DNA from: Breviolum minutum Mf 1.05b.01
Lineage: Eukaryota; Sar; Dinophyceae; Suessiales; Symbiodiniaceae
Assembly: GCA_000507305.1 (NCBI GenBank)
Contig: DF239548.1
Coordinates: forward strand, 1,431-65,430
Direction of reading: 5' to 3'
Length of the DNA stretch: 64,000 bases
Shown: in pieces, positions 25,704 through 38,728 of the stretch
Numbering within the stretch: position 1 is the stretch's first letter
How the letters are laid out: each line of letters starts with the position of its first letter
Made by a program: the position numbers and the translations under genes
Notes under the pieces: model-generated
Told to the model about the DNA's origin: nothing
Databases searched by the model: none
Seen by the model: the letters and a program-made list of their open reading frames with translations, nothing else

Positions 25704-26684
25704 TGCAATGATATTATGACAATGACAAGTACCTGCACGACTAATCATGTGTTGGTCATGTCTTCAAGTTCTATAGGTTTTATCCTTACATGTACTCAGA
25801 TTTAGGTTAATGTCTACTGTCAACTACCATATCAGCTGCCTTGATCACCCAGGCCACTTTATCGACTCAGCTGCAACCCCCAGGCCAACCAGGCCAACTG
25901 TCAACTGTCAACTGATCAGTGGATTCCTATGGATTCCTGTTGTTATCTACAAATCGGATATTGAATATATTGAATGGAGATAAATGTGAGATTCTTCTTG
26001 GTGATGGATGGTCATGGTATCTCATGGGTTGTGTTTGTCAGATATTGTCATCATTGTGATAGTTATTTGATAGTGTTCGGAAATTTGTTTGGGCGTATTT
26101 TGTTTCGTGAATGTGTTTTCAATTTGCCTGCAAGCATTAATGCAATTGCTTCGAAGGCTTATTCCAGATCGCCGAGTCCCAAAGCGTATCAGGTGAAGGC
26201 CTAAGTGGTTTCAATGACTGAAGCAGCATCAGCTCCGAAGACATCAATCTGAATGGTGTTTTTTTGAAGTTTGGAGTGATTTCTCACTGTACTTGTATTT
26301 CAGAATGGAGTACGTGAAATCAGTGAGTGCCCGTGCTTTTGTGACACTTTGGGAATAGAATTAAAAGATACTAGAAATATACACGCATTATGATTTCATC
26401 ACAAGAAACGGTTTCATGATAAGGAAGCTGAGGTGTAGAAGAAGATACAATTAGATGCTTCAAACACACCTGTATTTCAACTAGGCCGGGTGACAGACTT
26501 CGCTATATCCGGAGGGTCTATCAATATTGATACGGGATACTCAAGAGCTATTCATTGGGGATGACTTTTGCCAAAGAAGAATGATGCTCAAGTCCTACAA
26601 TGAACAGGGTTGAAATTTGCTATGAAGAATGTATGACATATTGTCAGTATCATACATCTTCATCGATATTATGATCTGAATCAA

Positions 26685-26909
26685 GTGGAGAGGCTGTACG
26701 GTTTTGTGGCATTTTTGAAGACATGTTCGACATGTCCGGCGAAATGTGAAGCTGGATATTGGCATGAACTACTGTATAGGCTTCTAAGAGAAGTACTTAC
26801 TTCAATTGCAAACTTTCGAGGGGCCATCATCATGTTCACTTTGAATGTGGTGAATGAGGTCACCCAAGTAGTCGCCCAGGGCCCCCAAGTTTATCTACAC
26901 AAAGTTTGA
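26685..26909 (+). CDS. Exon-like segment, unknown
   Basis: A 74-codon frame reads LYGFVAFLKTCSTCPAKCEA and later ELLYRLLREVLTSIANFRGA. It contains a CxxCxxxC arrangement and an amphipathic stretch. It could be an upstream exon of the gene whose exons lie at 27483-27940, but no junction was verified. Confidence 0.25.
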   Translation: MERLYGFVAFLKTCSTCPAKCEAGYWHELLYRLLREVLTSIANFRGAIIMFTLNVVNEVTQVVAQGPQVYLHKV

Positions 26910-27300
26910 GGATATACATATCATATATATTATATATATACATGATATTAATAATAATAATTTGAAATATATAAGTGTAAAGAGGCGCCAATTCAAATTC
27001 AATCCTTCTAATTCAATCATTGACGTCTAGTATATTTACCTGCATCTGATTACATTTGGTGTTGGTCTAACAGTCCAACCGCAAATAATGGTATGGAAAG
27101 ATACGGTCGGCAGCAGCAATACACGTGAAACAATCACAAATTTAGATTCCATGATGGATCATCAAGTACCCTCCCAGAAACCACCACGTCAACATCATAC
27201 CAAAAGAAAATCTTCCAACCCCTATGACATACTGTTGATGGTTCAGAAATCCCGGCGTTCACCAGTTGAGGTTGGTAGTGGAAATCCCCCCAGTATTTAN

Positions 27301-27344
27301 TGTGGTGGTGGTGGTGGTGGTGGGTGGGGGGGGGGGGTGGGATT
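27301..27344. repeat. (GTG)n followed by a G-run, next to an N
   Basis: The N at 27300 is immediately followed by TGTGGTGGTGGTGG and then a run of G. This looks like an assembly gap or an unresolved base at a homopolymer-like repeat. Confidence 0.9.
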
Positions 27345-27482
27345 TTAGGCGAGGTAAAAGCGCGCCCCAAAGACATTATCAGCTTTAGCTTAGACTATAT
27401 AAGCAAAAGCAAAGTACAGACAAGCAATCCGTCATCAAGCCCCACACCACTAGACACGCCGGCAAGGCCGGCGGATTTACAG

Positions 27483-27940
27483 GGTTTTTGGTGACATCCA
27501 AACGGTGGTTGAGGCCAAGGCCCCAATGGGTATGCGCTGGGGCATCATCGGAACAGAGGCCTTGTCACCACGTCTTCGTGAGGCGGAGAAAACAGCGGAG
27601 ACTGCCGTGATGAAAGTGAAGTGGAAACAAACAGCTGGTAACTTAGATATATAGAATATCATACAAATTGATGCTTAAAGATGTTTTAAAGCTGATTCAA
27701 ATGTTGTTTTTTTTTGAATATGTTCTTATATGATATCAGTATATGATTCTATTGAACAAAATACAACCTTGCAAATTGGATCTTGGGTAGTATTTTTTTC
27801 CACCGGAAGAATGTTCTGAGAATTCATGGAGCCACGTTTTTGTTTTTTATTCCGGCGCAGGAGGCATCCAAAGCGGGCCAGTCTCAGGACTGGAACATTG
27901 ATGCTGTTGAAGTGATCCCGTTGGAAATTACACTAAAGAG
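27483..27940 (+). CDS. Two linked exons of an unrecognised gene
   Basis: The first exon (27483 to about 27634) follows TTTACAG and reads VFGDIQTVVEAKAPMGMRWG, then EAEKTAETAVMKVKWKQT. The second (27861-27940) follows GCGCAG, reads EASKAGQSQDWNIDAVEVIP and ends at a GT donor. With a GC donor after the KQT codons the phases join in frame (KWKQT|EASKAG). Upstream and downstream exons are missing. No family was recognised, although composition and splice sites support real coding sequence. Confidence 0.45.
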
Positions 27941-28979
27941 GTGGGTAAATAGACTAAGACACAGAAAATCACAGTGTTTTTTGTATTTTTGTATGTCGGA
28001 ATACCAAAGAGGTAGCATTTAGAAACACGAGTCACTTTGATTTTAGAGCTGTTCTCTTGGGCTTAAAGCCGGCTTAGAGTTGACCTTGAGTAAGAGGCAA
28101 AACAGAGAGCCATTTGGTGGCAAGATATGCTACAGAGAATGCAGTTGATGGTCATGGTGTCCATTGTGGAGTTTACAGGAGACGGAGCATGTATGGGTAG
28201 ACGACCCAGTACTATCCCTACGTGCCAATGACTGAGTGAAAGGGTGGAATCCTTTGAGTGACTTTTGACTTTGCCTTGATTCAGACTTGATCCGAATTCT
28301 CCCTATTTCTTGCTGTGAAGCATGTATTACATAGGCCAGACATGGTCTAGCTTCACCTTTGACCACCTCAATGTGTTCAATTTTTCATGGTTCATTTTGG
28401 TCCTTCTTCACACGTCCAAGGAGTCTTCCTACATGACTGGGTCGCCCGTCAGATGCCTAGATGTTTCTGCGGTGAGAAGTGAGCCACTTGAATGTGTCGC
28501 AACACAGAGGTAGCCAAGATAATTCTATTTTGGAAGACTTGGACACATCTCGTTCTAGTTGTATTGGACAGCGTTCGGGCAAAGTACTGATATGATACAA
28601 GAGACTCTGGTCTCAAGTTGTTGGTCCATGTTTGGTTTAAGTTTGACTTTTGCTCTCCTTGTTTACTTCCAAACGACCCCACTGATATGATAAATAATGA
28701 TAAACACCAGAGGTGAGAGTTTCATTTGGTGTTTTTTTTGGGGGGAGTTTGCCAATTTGAAAATGATGACCAGAGTTGTGTTCCTTTACAGCAGGAAGTC
28801 GCGATGTTCACAGATCCCATGTGACCATGAATTTCCAGGTGAGCAGTGAGTCGGTGCGGTGCTGTCCTTGGGATGTGGTGATGTCGCAAAAGGCAAGTAC
28901 AGGTGGATTTTGTGAGTGTCAAAAAAATCCTGAGTAATCAACTGGGTATGTCACAGATTGTCACAAGTGAATTTATTAC

Positions 28980-29103
28980 TACTGTTGATGGAAGGAATCC
29001 CAAACAACCACCTGGAATGTAACAAACCCTGTAAATACTGGGATAAACATTAACATGGATAAACTATCAATCAACCGGTGCAGGATTTCTTCCATCAACA
29101 GTA
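28980..29103. repeat. MITE-like element, family 3 (complete copy 1)
   Basis: The element starts TACTGTTGATGGAAGGAATCC and ends with its reverse complement, TTCTTCCATCAACAGTA. The inner parts of the arms also match the other copies (CTGCACCACCTG type). Complete copies occur at 44238-44335 and 49422-49502, a truncated copy at 55787-55848, and solo right arms at 59371-59385 and 61145-61161. The outer TA is compatible with a TA target duplication, as in Tc1/mariner-type MITEs. Confidence 0.8.
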
Positions 29104-29130
29104 CCAAATCATTTCATCAACTGGTTTTTC

Positions 29131-29315
29131 ATCCCCATAGCATCCATGGGGACTGGTATAATTTACCTACATTTACCATATTGATGTATATATATCTAGG
29201 TAAACCACCAAATGGTATTTATTGATGTACATTTACCATATTTGTTTCATGGTATAAAAACCCACCATCCATGGATCGGTAAATATACCGTTCGTCCCAT
29301 GGATCCGATTGGGGG
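29131..29315. repeat. Inverted-repeat element, family 2 (copy 2)
   Basis: It has the same ATCCATGGGACTGGT and ATTTACCTACATTTACC motifs as the copy at 800-916, and the opposite arm ends in AAATATACCG then CCCATGGATCCGATTGGG. It is longer than the other copies because an internal ACATTTACCATAT motif is repeated. It directly follows the family 3 element. Confidence 0.6.
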
Positions 29316-29463
29316 CTGATCCCAAGGCCGAGTTCACCAGACTTGGCCCAAGCAACGACGGAGCAGCTGAGGGTTTTTTTGGTTGAAGGAATATGTACTG
29401 AAAAAAACATATGCTTTGTTTGTAGGTATATCTCTATATATATATATAAAAACATATTATCTA

Positions 29464-29564
29464 CCCTCCCTGAAACTAACATAGTACCTGAAAATAGGCC
29501 TCCCCAAAAGGAAAGTAGTATTCCAACCATCCATTTTTAGGGGCTATTTTAGCTTCAGGGAGGA
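29464..29564. repeat. Inverted-repeat element, family 4 (copy 1)
   Basis: The left end CCTCCCTGAAACTAA and right end TTAGCTTCAGGGAGG are reverse complements with one mismatch. The inner part contains CTGAAAATAGGCC and CCCCAAAAGGAAA, which recur at 57585-57700. It is short and non-coding. Confidence 0.7.
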
Positions 29565-30307
29565 TACATCACTCAGCCAATGGCAAGCCTTTTAACTTTT
29601 GGGGATTACATATTGTAGTCGCACAAATATGGAAAAATAAAGTCTAAACTTTGATTCATTGTCCTTTGGCTGTGATTGGCTGTGTGAGATATACGTGCGT
29701 ACACATTATATCATATTATACAGTATGCAGTGTACATTATATCATATCATAATATAATACAGGAGCTATTGTTTGGAAATGTGAGTTTGTATATATCTAT
29801 ATACATCATATACTCATATACTGTATGTTTATGATAAACTGCGATACATGACTTCTGAGATTGTGTTTGGACACATTCTGGCACTGCAAGATGGCGTGTG
29901 TGTTTTCGTGAATGTTCTGTTGCTCAGGTCCCAAGTGCTGAATGCACAATTTCCATCTACCATCAATTTCCCGGTAATTTGTTCAGGAATTGATTGCAAC
30001 ATATGGATTCTCCGTGAAATTTCAGGTTTCAAGGACATGGCACTGAATTTGGACATGAGGATCAAGCTGGACTCCCTATAAGGATCGAAGTTTTTTTAGG
30101 CAAGATTGGCACAGAAGTTTCCCGGAACCGGAGGTGATTTCTTGAAAGTCAAAGACACACGGCTCAATCATTTGAGTTTTATCCCAGCCCCCAGCCCCTA
30201 ATCACTCAAAAAGATATGTTCACCATGTTTGTTTCACATGGAACTGTTGGGTCCAACAAAGTAGTTTTTGAAGAACAACAGCAACAACACAGATTAAAGC
30301 TGGCGCC

Positions 30308-33300
30308 ATGAATTTTGCATGGCCACTTGGTCGACGGTTTTATCGGCCCTTGAGACATCTCATTCAGCCCCTTGGGAGCAGCTTGGGTGCCCGAGCGCGT
30401 GCCTTGGGAACGTTGGGTGGAGCTGCCATGCTGTTGGCACCACCGCGGGTGGTGAAGGCGGATGATCAAGATCTCACAAGTGAAGAGAGGAGAACAGTGG
30501 AACTCTTCAAACAGTGCAGTGGTTCTGTGGTCCACATCAACACTTTTGTAGCTTGGATATGCTTGAAACTGTTTGCATTTTTGTTTGCTATGATTAAGAC
30601 ATATCAAAACTTCATGGTGAAGGATGCAACTGTTTTTGACGTGGTCAAACTGGATGTCAGCTTCATACACAAAGTTCAACCAAATTCATGACTATAATGA
30701 TTATAATATGTATATATATATAAATATATATATATATGGTATTAACTTCTTCAAATAAAACGCAAGCTGTCGTGAACAAATCAGCACCCTGTCAACATCC
30801 AAGGCCAACCAGAAATCCTTGGTCCGAGGCACCTGGGGCCTTTCTGTGGATCTGCAAGAGATTCCTCAAGGCACTGGTAGTGGCTTCCTTTGGGACCAGG
30901 AGAGGGGGTTGTACAATTTTTGGTGCTGTAGATTGCGATATGTTGATGCTTATTGAGATTTTTTGGTAGGTTCTGAGACTTTTGTTGGATCAAAAGCGCA
31001 GAACATCATCAATTGTATACCGTAGTTTCGCATGTGGGCCATTGGAGGATTGACAAACTTGGGCTTCTCAGGAGCACATTGTCACAAATTTCCATGTCAT
31101 CAAGGAGCGGTGGGTGACAGGAGTGTGGCTTGGTGCTGTTCATATCTGAGATCATCCCAGAAAGCATGCCAGCTTCCGTATGTTATTATGATCTGTTATT
31201 ACAAGTTGTAGAGATTTTTATGTTTTGAGTTTATGCCGGGGGTTTCACCCTGCGGATTTTTGGTCCGTGAGGATGCTGATCGAGCTACTGTGACCTTTGC
31301 AGACCATTCGGTGCGTGAAGCACTACTTGTGGGTGCTGAACCTGATTGCTACCTGGCTGAAGTCATTCATCATTCCAAGATATCCAAAGGTTTTTTTTGT
31401 TTTGTTTGGTGTAAGCACGTTGCATTTGCAAATCTTTGTTTGGTATGTGCTTTTTTGTCAGATTTTGTAGTGAAGTTTTATGATTAGGGGAAGACTTTCA
31501 CTCCTTTCAACTATTCACTGTGTAACAAAGAGATCACCCTAGATATCCTCAAAGAATCCAAAGTTTGCTTATCAACACATTGTAAAATTGCAGACGTTTT
31601 TCAAACATTGCTTATCCTGCCAAGAACTACCTTTCAGGGAACTAATATATCCAGCCTTGGTAGGGGATATGTTAGTTCCCAGGAGGATAATCATCTCCCA
31701 ACCCTTTTCCATAGGTGAGACATTTCCTGTGTTGCCGAGGTGACTTGGCAGTGCTGAAATGTAACGATCGACCACAGGTCTCACCACTGGAACGAGGTGT
31801 TTCCAGCCGGCTTCAGGCACACGGCTGTACACGTGGAACAACATAACGCTCTGTAGTGTTTGTTTCTTTTCCCTAGCAATCCTGACTCACCTTCTGAGAA
31901 TGGTGAACCTACAAACCTTGCTGAGATGTTGATTCCCCAATCATTTGACAATGTGATTGGATCCCTAGGGTTTGATTATTTTTTGATCTTTTTAATTGAT
32001 TGTTGATTGGTTGTAACATGGTTGCACAATCGATTTTTTTGAAGTGACATGCCGCAGGTGGGGCAGAAAGTTTTTGCCATTGGAAATCCCTTTGGTTTGG
32101 ATCAGACATTAACCAATGGCATCATAAGCATCTTGCCAGCAGGGATGTGTTTAGATTCATCTTAGTCATCTTAATCCTCAGTGCTTTGTTATGGATTTTT
32201 TTGTTTGGATTTCGTTTGGCACATTTTGGATGCACACTGGAAATCAAAGATCTTCTCTAATAATCAATCCTGAGCTTTGCCTTTTCAGGCGGCCTTGGAC
32301 GGGAGATGAGGGGCATCACTGGACGACTGATGAAGGGCCTCGTGCAGACCGATGCAGCCATCAACCCTGGCAACAGTGGAGGACCATTGCTGGATGCACG
32401 TGGAAGATTTATTGGTGCCATGGTTGACTAAGGATGATGCAATGGGCCACGGGGGGTAGTCAAGTGAATATCGCTAAATATTAAATATATAGATCTGACT
32501 AGGAAGACTTGAAAACAAACATGCTACTCAATGCATCTCAATGTAGGGAGTGAGATCATATTCATATAAAAGCAATACTGTATACAACATCATGCAGCAC
32601 CAATGATGATGACTTTGGGTGCCAGGGGCTGAAGTCTACAGCCCACTCACATTTGCTTGATTGCTGAATTTCCATCACTCACCTTCAGCTTGTTGTCTCA
32701 ACGCCTGAATTTAGAACCACGAATCCATACTCGAGATCATGCGAGGTTGGTTTGATTCCTTCTCGTCCAGTTTTTTGTTCAATACGTCAATTTGGATAGC
32801 AACGTGGGGCAGTAGTTGTTCATTGCTGCTGTATAACAGCGAATCGTTTCTCATGATTCTTCAGCCTTCATAACAACAACATGTTCCATCATTTTCCTGT
32901 GTCATGCAGGCAACCAACATCCCAGATGTCCTCATGAGTCCAGTTCTCCGCAACAACCATGACTTTTGAGGTGTCAATACCATGATTGCAAGCCCATCTG
33001 GAGCCTTTGCTGGAGTGGGTTTCGCAATTCCTTCGGACACGGTCAACCGTATTGTGCAGTTCCCTGGCATTTTGGTGAAGCTTGATTTTTCTTGACCCAT
33101 CATGCCATTTGTGATTTGCACCCCTTTGGATCGCTACACCTGTTTTTTTTCCTTAAGTCGATGGCCTGCAGGCAAATCATCAAATACGGCCGTGCCAAGC
33201 ATGCTTGGATGGGCCTTTATTTGAGTATGGATCAATGGACAGAAAGGTTGTCTCGATCCCTGGAAAAACAAGGCATGGGAAAGATCAATGGTGTTTTGGT

Positions 33301-34351
33301 TCCTTGGCGCAAATCGGCCGTGCCAAACCTGTGCTACTTGTACACATTAAATCAGAGTGAACCAGATTCCCATACTACTTTCACAGTCACTCTGTGTGGA
33401 TCGAGCTTGTCTTTATTAATTCGTTGATTCTGGATGTTACCTGCAGTGTGTTTTTTTCGAATGCTGCCCAGCTCCGCCATGTGATTGGTCCACCTCCATT
33501 TTCCAGGTGTTGAATGTGGAGCCTGACAGTCCTGCTGACATTGCCGGCTTAAGACCTACATTGCAAAGTCACCAGGGGATCATCATTGGAGATGAGATAC
33601 TTTCAGTCGATGGAAAGGACAGATTGACAGATAAATTATGATAAGTTATTCACGCTAGTTTCACGGCAGGGGGCCAGGATCAAAGATTTGCCAGACCCTG
33701 TTCTTCCTGTTGTGGTACTGGACTGTCAATATTTTCAAACAACATGTTGTTTTGAACAACAATTTTCGCTCTTTTCCATCCAATAAGCAACCCCTTCGAA
33801 TTATTATATAGATATATATAGATATCATTAATTATACATAGTTGCTGCAATTTCAACAAAACTATACCACCCCTTTCTTTACCCTTTCATTGCTGCGAAA
33901 GTTCGATGGATGCAGGAGGTTAAATCATCTGATGATATCCTTGCGGTGATCGACGACAAAGCAATTGGAGAGACTGTGGAGGTGTGAAATTCAGTACGTT
34001 TGATTGGTTCTGCATAATAATAATGATAATAGTAGTAATAATGATACTGATATAAAATAATAGTAATGATAATAATTATGATAATAATAATTATATAATA
34101 GTAATATCAATAAGAATCATCATCATTAAATCATCGCCATACATCCCTATATTTTAGTGCCATTAAATATGTTCTTTACCTCCAATGAATACGGTGTGAC
34201 ACAGGTGACTTACCTTCGCCGGCAACGCCGCGTGGAACGCCTCACCACCAAGCTGACGCTGACGGAACGTCCTCAACGAACCCACGTGTCCACCAACCCA
34301 CGGGTGGGGAACGCTGAGGAGGGACTTCCAGTGGCCAGGCCAAAGCTGTAA
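30308..34351 (+). CDS. Deg/HtrA-family serine protease with one PDZ domain, 12 exons, 419 aa
   Basis: This is a trypsin-fold protease of the Deg1/HtrA type, which degrades damaged proteins in an organelle. Exons, all joining in phase: 30308-30550, 30804-30899, 31072-31104, 31272-31347, 31740-31816, 32058-32127, 32289-32414, 32971-33058, 33172-33298, 33507-33617, 33916-33981 and 34205-34351. The Arg-rich N-terminus has few acidic residues and a hydrophobic patch ([14 protein letters not shown]), which fits an organelle presequence; mitochondrion or plastid cannot be decided. The catalytic His is in [10 protein letters not shown], the Asp in PDCDLAVLK (split across exons 4 and 5) and the Ser in [30 protein letters not shown] and [11 protein letters not shown] are typical of Deg1-like enzymes. 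The PDZ domain spans roughly the last 130 residues ([25 protein letters not shown]). The length is close to plant Deg1. Donors are GC (4), GA (3) and GT (4). The triad is intact, so the enzyme is probably active. Confidence 0.93.
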
Positions 34352-34560
34352 GATCATCTCTCCTAAATGGAGGAGCAAATCATTCCAACAACAAAAAACA
34401 AACATGAAAACAAGATGTGACATGAAATTAACCTTCCAATGTCACATGATAGTTTTTTTGATGTTTTTTTTGTCAATTGACGTTTGTATAGAAACGTTTT
34501 TTTCCAACCAGAGGAAGCTTTTTGAAGTTTTGAGTTTGGATGGCATCTTTTTTTCTTCCA

Positions 34561-37066
34561 GATGGTGCGGACTGGTCTCTGCAATTTGGTCCAGAAACAG
34601 CCTCCAAATGGACTCTTGACTCGTGGGTTACCACGCGAGGTGTGTAGTAGTTCGACAATGGTACAGTGTACAGCCATGTACAGCCAACAAACTTGTCCTA
34701 CCAAAAACTCTTTCAAAGTGAAGCTCGCGAAAACAGACTCAGCAGCGAGTTGTGGGACGAAGGATTTAGATATACCTTAAGATGCTGACGCAGCTATGAG
34801 AAGTGTGGATTTGGTTTCGATATGTTTCGATGATGATGTATGATGATCATATCATACATGATAATGATGGCGTTTTCTGTATTCTTTACTATTGGGCTGA
34901 GGCAAATCCAAGCATGTTGCTTGGGTTTTTTTTCATAATATGTGGAAGTGAAGACTCCATGGAAATGTACTCGTGGCATTTTAGTGACTCCTTGGATCCC
35001 TGTGCCAATTCTTGTCCTTATGGTGTGGATTTCAGTAAATAATTCTGTCGACATTGAGTGGTTGTTGAAGCAGGAGCCCGCGCCGAAGCCAATTAAGCCA
35101 TTTCGAAGGTCGGAGTCTTGGTATGGGGGCTGTAGAGATGTCTTAAATGCAGCAACATTCCACTCTTGAGATTTCCCGAGGCCTCAGGAAGCACTTCCAA
35201 AGCGGGGAGACCTTTGTTCTTGTATATAACTTTGGAATTTGCCTATGATTCATGTTTCGATATTTTTGAGACTCAGACAAATCATGTCACATTTTGCTTG
35301 CTTTTCAGCTGGGTTATTTTGTAAAACGAGGTCGGCACCAGCTGTCCCGAAGCAGCGAGCCGTTCAACAAGTTCAGGTGGGTGTATGGAAAGTGGACGTA
35401 TTGCAGATGAATGGGATGATTTGTTAGGAAACCACAGAGCAAAGTGAGTTTGACATTAAGTTGTGTGACCTCACATTTTGGTTTCGATTTGATTCACTAT
35501 GTAATGACTTTTAAGAATTGCCGTCATCAGAAGCAGCAGTAAGGGATGCAGCCACAATGTTGCCGCAAACAAGAAAAAAGGGCAAAGCCAGCAGCAACTG
35601 CAACAGCAAAATCATCATAATCCTAAGGTTGAAGCCATCACACATGTAGGTCAACCTGGAGATCAAGATCCATAAATCAATAACATCGGAAGTGACCAAC
35701 AAAAAATACCAATTTGCCAAGTCTGTTGGTTTTCAAGTGTCCGTTTCGAAGTCAATCCGCAGGACGTGGACTGGGGAAGTCCCGATTGGGCGACTCGTGC
35801 TTTGGAAGGGGAACGATTGATTCTACCTGATCCACAGCTACCGCCACTGGAGGTTGGAATATGTTTGGAATGGGAGTTTGGTGACTTTAAGTGACGTTTT
35901 TTACCCAGGAAATCGTCTCTGCAAACGAAGTTAGCAGTTTTTAGTGTGCTGTTGACTACTGGGAGTCAGGATTCAGTAATTGTTTTATCACCTTGTTGAG
36001 TTTAAAAGGTCAAACTGCTCCAAAAGCAATCAAGATGTTTGGTCATGTCTCGAAGTCTCACTATATTCACATATATTTTCATTCTATTATGTCCTTTCAC
36101 TATCCATCTTTCATTCCATCTTTCCAGGACCTTTTTGCCCAAAATATGCTTGTAGAGACCTCAGCGGCTCCAATCTATTTTGTGTACAAAACATGGCGTT
36201 CCATTGGATTATTGGACCCTTCATGCGTTTGGCAAAATTGTTTGTTGACCAAAGATGAAACATGTGGAGGGTCAAGATTTGTGATGTGCAGCCAAATTTG
36301 CCAAACCCTTGACCTTTGTTCTGCTACTATTCCCGATGCGTTTTGGCAGAGTCATGTTCCTCAGAAACCTGAATGCCCTGCTTAGGAACAAACCAATCAG
36401 CGAAAGCTGCAGAAGCAGCAAAAGCGACAGGAACAGATGAATCAGATGGACAGGCCGAGTCAAGAAGCTTCCAAGTTGTGGTTCCAATTGTGATGTTCCA
36501 CTGTAATAATTTGCCCCTCCTGCTATGTGCTATGGTCGAAGATCATTGGGTTTACGGTTTACTAGATGTTTAGGACTGTTTCGCTATAATCCTCAAAAGG
36601 GGCGATAGGGTGTACAAGGAATTGAGGGCATGGTGCACTTAAACGTTTGAAGCATGCTATTTGCATCTGACAGTCTGGGTATTATTTTTCAGCTGCGGAT
36701 TGAAACAGCCTACAAGTAGCTTCAATTTTGAGTTCACGTGTGCAATTTTGCGTGCACTTTCTGTCAGACGCCCCTGGTCATATTCACAGGGAACCATGGG
36801 TTTGAAGTATATTGAAGAAGAGTTGACTTGTGGATTTTACATTATTTTACCTTGCCCATCCTTTTTCGTTTGGTATATACAGATGCAAGAGTAGGCGTTT
36901 GGTATATGCAAGAGTAGGCGATCCTCAATGTCAATTAGTTTCGATGGAGAAAGCTCTCTGTCCTTCATCGGAAGTGGTGCCAAGAGCCAGGGCTGCTGCA
37001 AAGCCGCCTCCAGAACCAGTTTCTCCTGTTTCTCCTGGCTTCTACAAAAAGGTCGTGAATCTTTGA
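34561..37066 (+). CDS. Candidate multi-exon gene, unknown product
   Basis: Separate + strand stretches look coding. They are about 34561-34639 (DGADWSLQFGPETASKWTLD), 35040-35108 (DIEWLLKQEPAPKPIKPFRR), 35325-35427, about 35514-35680 (Gln/Ser/Lys-rich), 35735-35852 (DVDWGSPDWATRALEGERLI), about 36400-36492 (Gln/Lys-rich, coiled-coil-like in one frame) and 36930-37066 (RARAAAKPPPEPVSPVSPGF). The Trp/Asp/Pro content and basic Pro-rich linkers suggest a soluble protein. I could not fix the order or frame of the joins, and no domain was recognised. It follows the protease by about 200 bases on the same strand. Confidence 0.35.
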
Positions 37067-38670
37067 GCAGGAACATACCAGCTGTCGTTGCAAGATGTGA
37101 GCTGAAAAATAGAGCCGAGGGGTGGCAAATCATGTATTCATGGTGAGTACCAAAGACTCTTTCCAACAGAGCGGTGATGGAGACCCTTGTTGATGTCTAA
37201 TGATCTCTCCTTGAATAGTCGTGATGTTGGTTCTTCAGGCATTCAGGGGCAAAAATCTGATTTCACTGATGTCGACCTCACACCACTGCTCACACTTCTG
37301 ACCGAATCATGACCATATGGATATCAATGGATTGTGGGAACCCTGGCTTTTTGCCTCAGCTGACCTCATGCAAAGCTCTCAGAAGCTGTGGCTGACGCAA
37401 TAGGTGAAGGCTGCCGTGTTGTACAAAGAGGAACGTTAGCGCCAGAAATGTGGCAGCACTAACATTACTAGATTATCTCACACTTGTGTTTGGCATTGTG
37501 CCTATATACTGTATACTATATACAACATCTTGAAGCATGCTTTAACCTGGTTCCGCTGTTGACCTTGTGCAAAGGTGTACTAGTAATTTAATAATGATAA
37601 TAATAAAAATATTAAACATTTGAACGGGAAATATGATGATAGTGATAATGATAAGAATCATTGAATCATCATCATCGTCCTTATACTACTGGTATAATAT
37701 CCTATTGCTTTGTGTATTGCTCCTCAACTCGTTGAAATGTATGTTTTGCCAATAATTTGATAATCATGCAAACTCTGAAGTGTTTATAGATTCCATCCTG
37801 GAGCGTTCCATTGAGTAGTGGCGACTGCTGCTTTGCCCGTTTCCACGGCCAATGACCATTGAATTGTGCAGAAAAAGGATCGAATCAAGACAGTGGAGGT
37901 TAAAGATGATTGCGATTTTTCATATGAATTGCCACTCATCAGCATTCTGGAATAGGTCATATTGAATACTATTGTCTAGATCGATTATAAACTGATCAAA
38001 ACTCTAAGGCATTGCAAGGCTGCCATTTAGAATTATTGTTTCCGAAAGGAGAAGGTTCCACAGATGTTTATGGATTTTCCTACCAGGTTTTGACTCCAAT
38101 CCGAGAGGTGATGGAGTTTGTTATCACTTAATAAGTTACTGTACCTTGAGTCTCTAACGACCCTGTTTTTTTCGCCTTTTCAAAAAAAAGAGGTTATTGA
38201 GACAAAACGCGAAAATTGAGAATGTTGGTGTAATTGCACCTTTTTTGGATTTTTTGGGTATATGATATATATCTCTCCTCCCTCTCCAATTAAGTTGGGT
38301 ACTTGGAGCCTCTAAACTTAGTAATATCCTTAGATGGTGGTGGAACGTCAAACGTGTTTGTCAGTCAATGCTGATCAGTGGATCAAGCCCGGTTTCCAAC
38401 TCACTTAGTGACTAATGGACACTTTGGCTGACGATTGAGATATGAGAAGGCTGGGCGCCTGACAAAATGTTTTGTTCTAAAAATCAGCATTAAATATGTT
38501 CTTTAATCTGGATGAAATCACCAATCTTCCCTGAAGGTGGGTTACCAATCTTGAACTGATGCACAAGTGATGCATCATGGCCTGGAACCTCAGGCACAAA
38601 CTATAGTTTTCAACCACTTTCTTTGAAGTTCAAAAGACTTTTTGTTTCAAAACCCTTCTACCTGACCAAT
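37067..38670. other. No supported gene
   Basis: The sequence is AT-rich with ATAATAATAA-type runs (about 37580-37680). I see no exon with a convincing frame. A diverged direct repeat of the AAGTT..GGTAC..TTGGAGCCTCTAA type occurs at about 38126-38160 and 38289-38322. Confidence 0.5.
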
Positions 38671-38676
38671 GTCCCC

Positions 38677-38690
38677 CCGTAGCCATTTTG
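38677..38690 (+). promoter_or_regulatory. Relict dinoflagellate spliced-leader sequence upstream of a start codon
   Basis: CCGTAGCCATTTTG matches 14 consecutive bases (positions 2-15) of the 22-base dinoflagellate spliced leader as I know it, and then diverges. It is preceded by a pyrimidine tract (ACCAATGTCCCCCC), so the AG inside CCGTAG would also make a good trans-splice acceptor. The next ATG, 38 bases after the match, opens the gene at 38729. A genomic copy at this place fits a spliced-leader mRNA that was reverse-transcribed and reinserted. Confidence 0.7.
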
Positions 38691-38728
38691 CTTTTTGTTC
38701 GCCCCAAATTGGCCAGTGAAGATCAACA

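Noticed and set aside
31330-31395. Loss of the catalytic Asp in the Deg protease (reading PDCYLAEV in the open frame)
   Set aside because: The Tyr comes from reading into an intron. With a GC donor at 31348 and the acceptor before 31740 the protein reads PDCDLAVLK, so the Asp is present and the triad intact.
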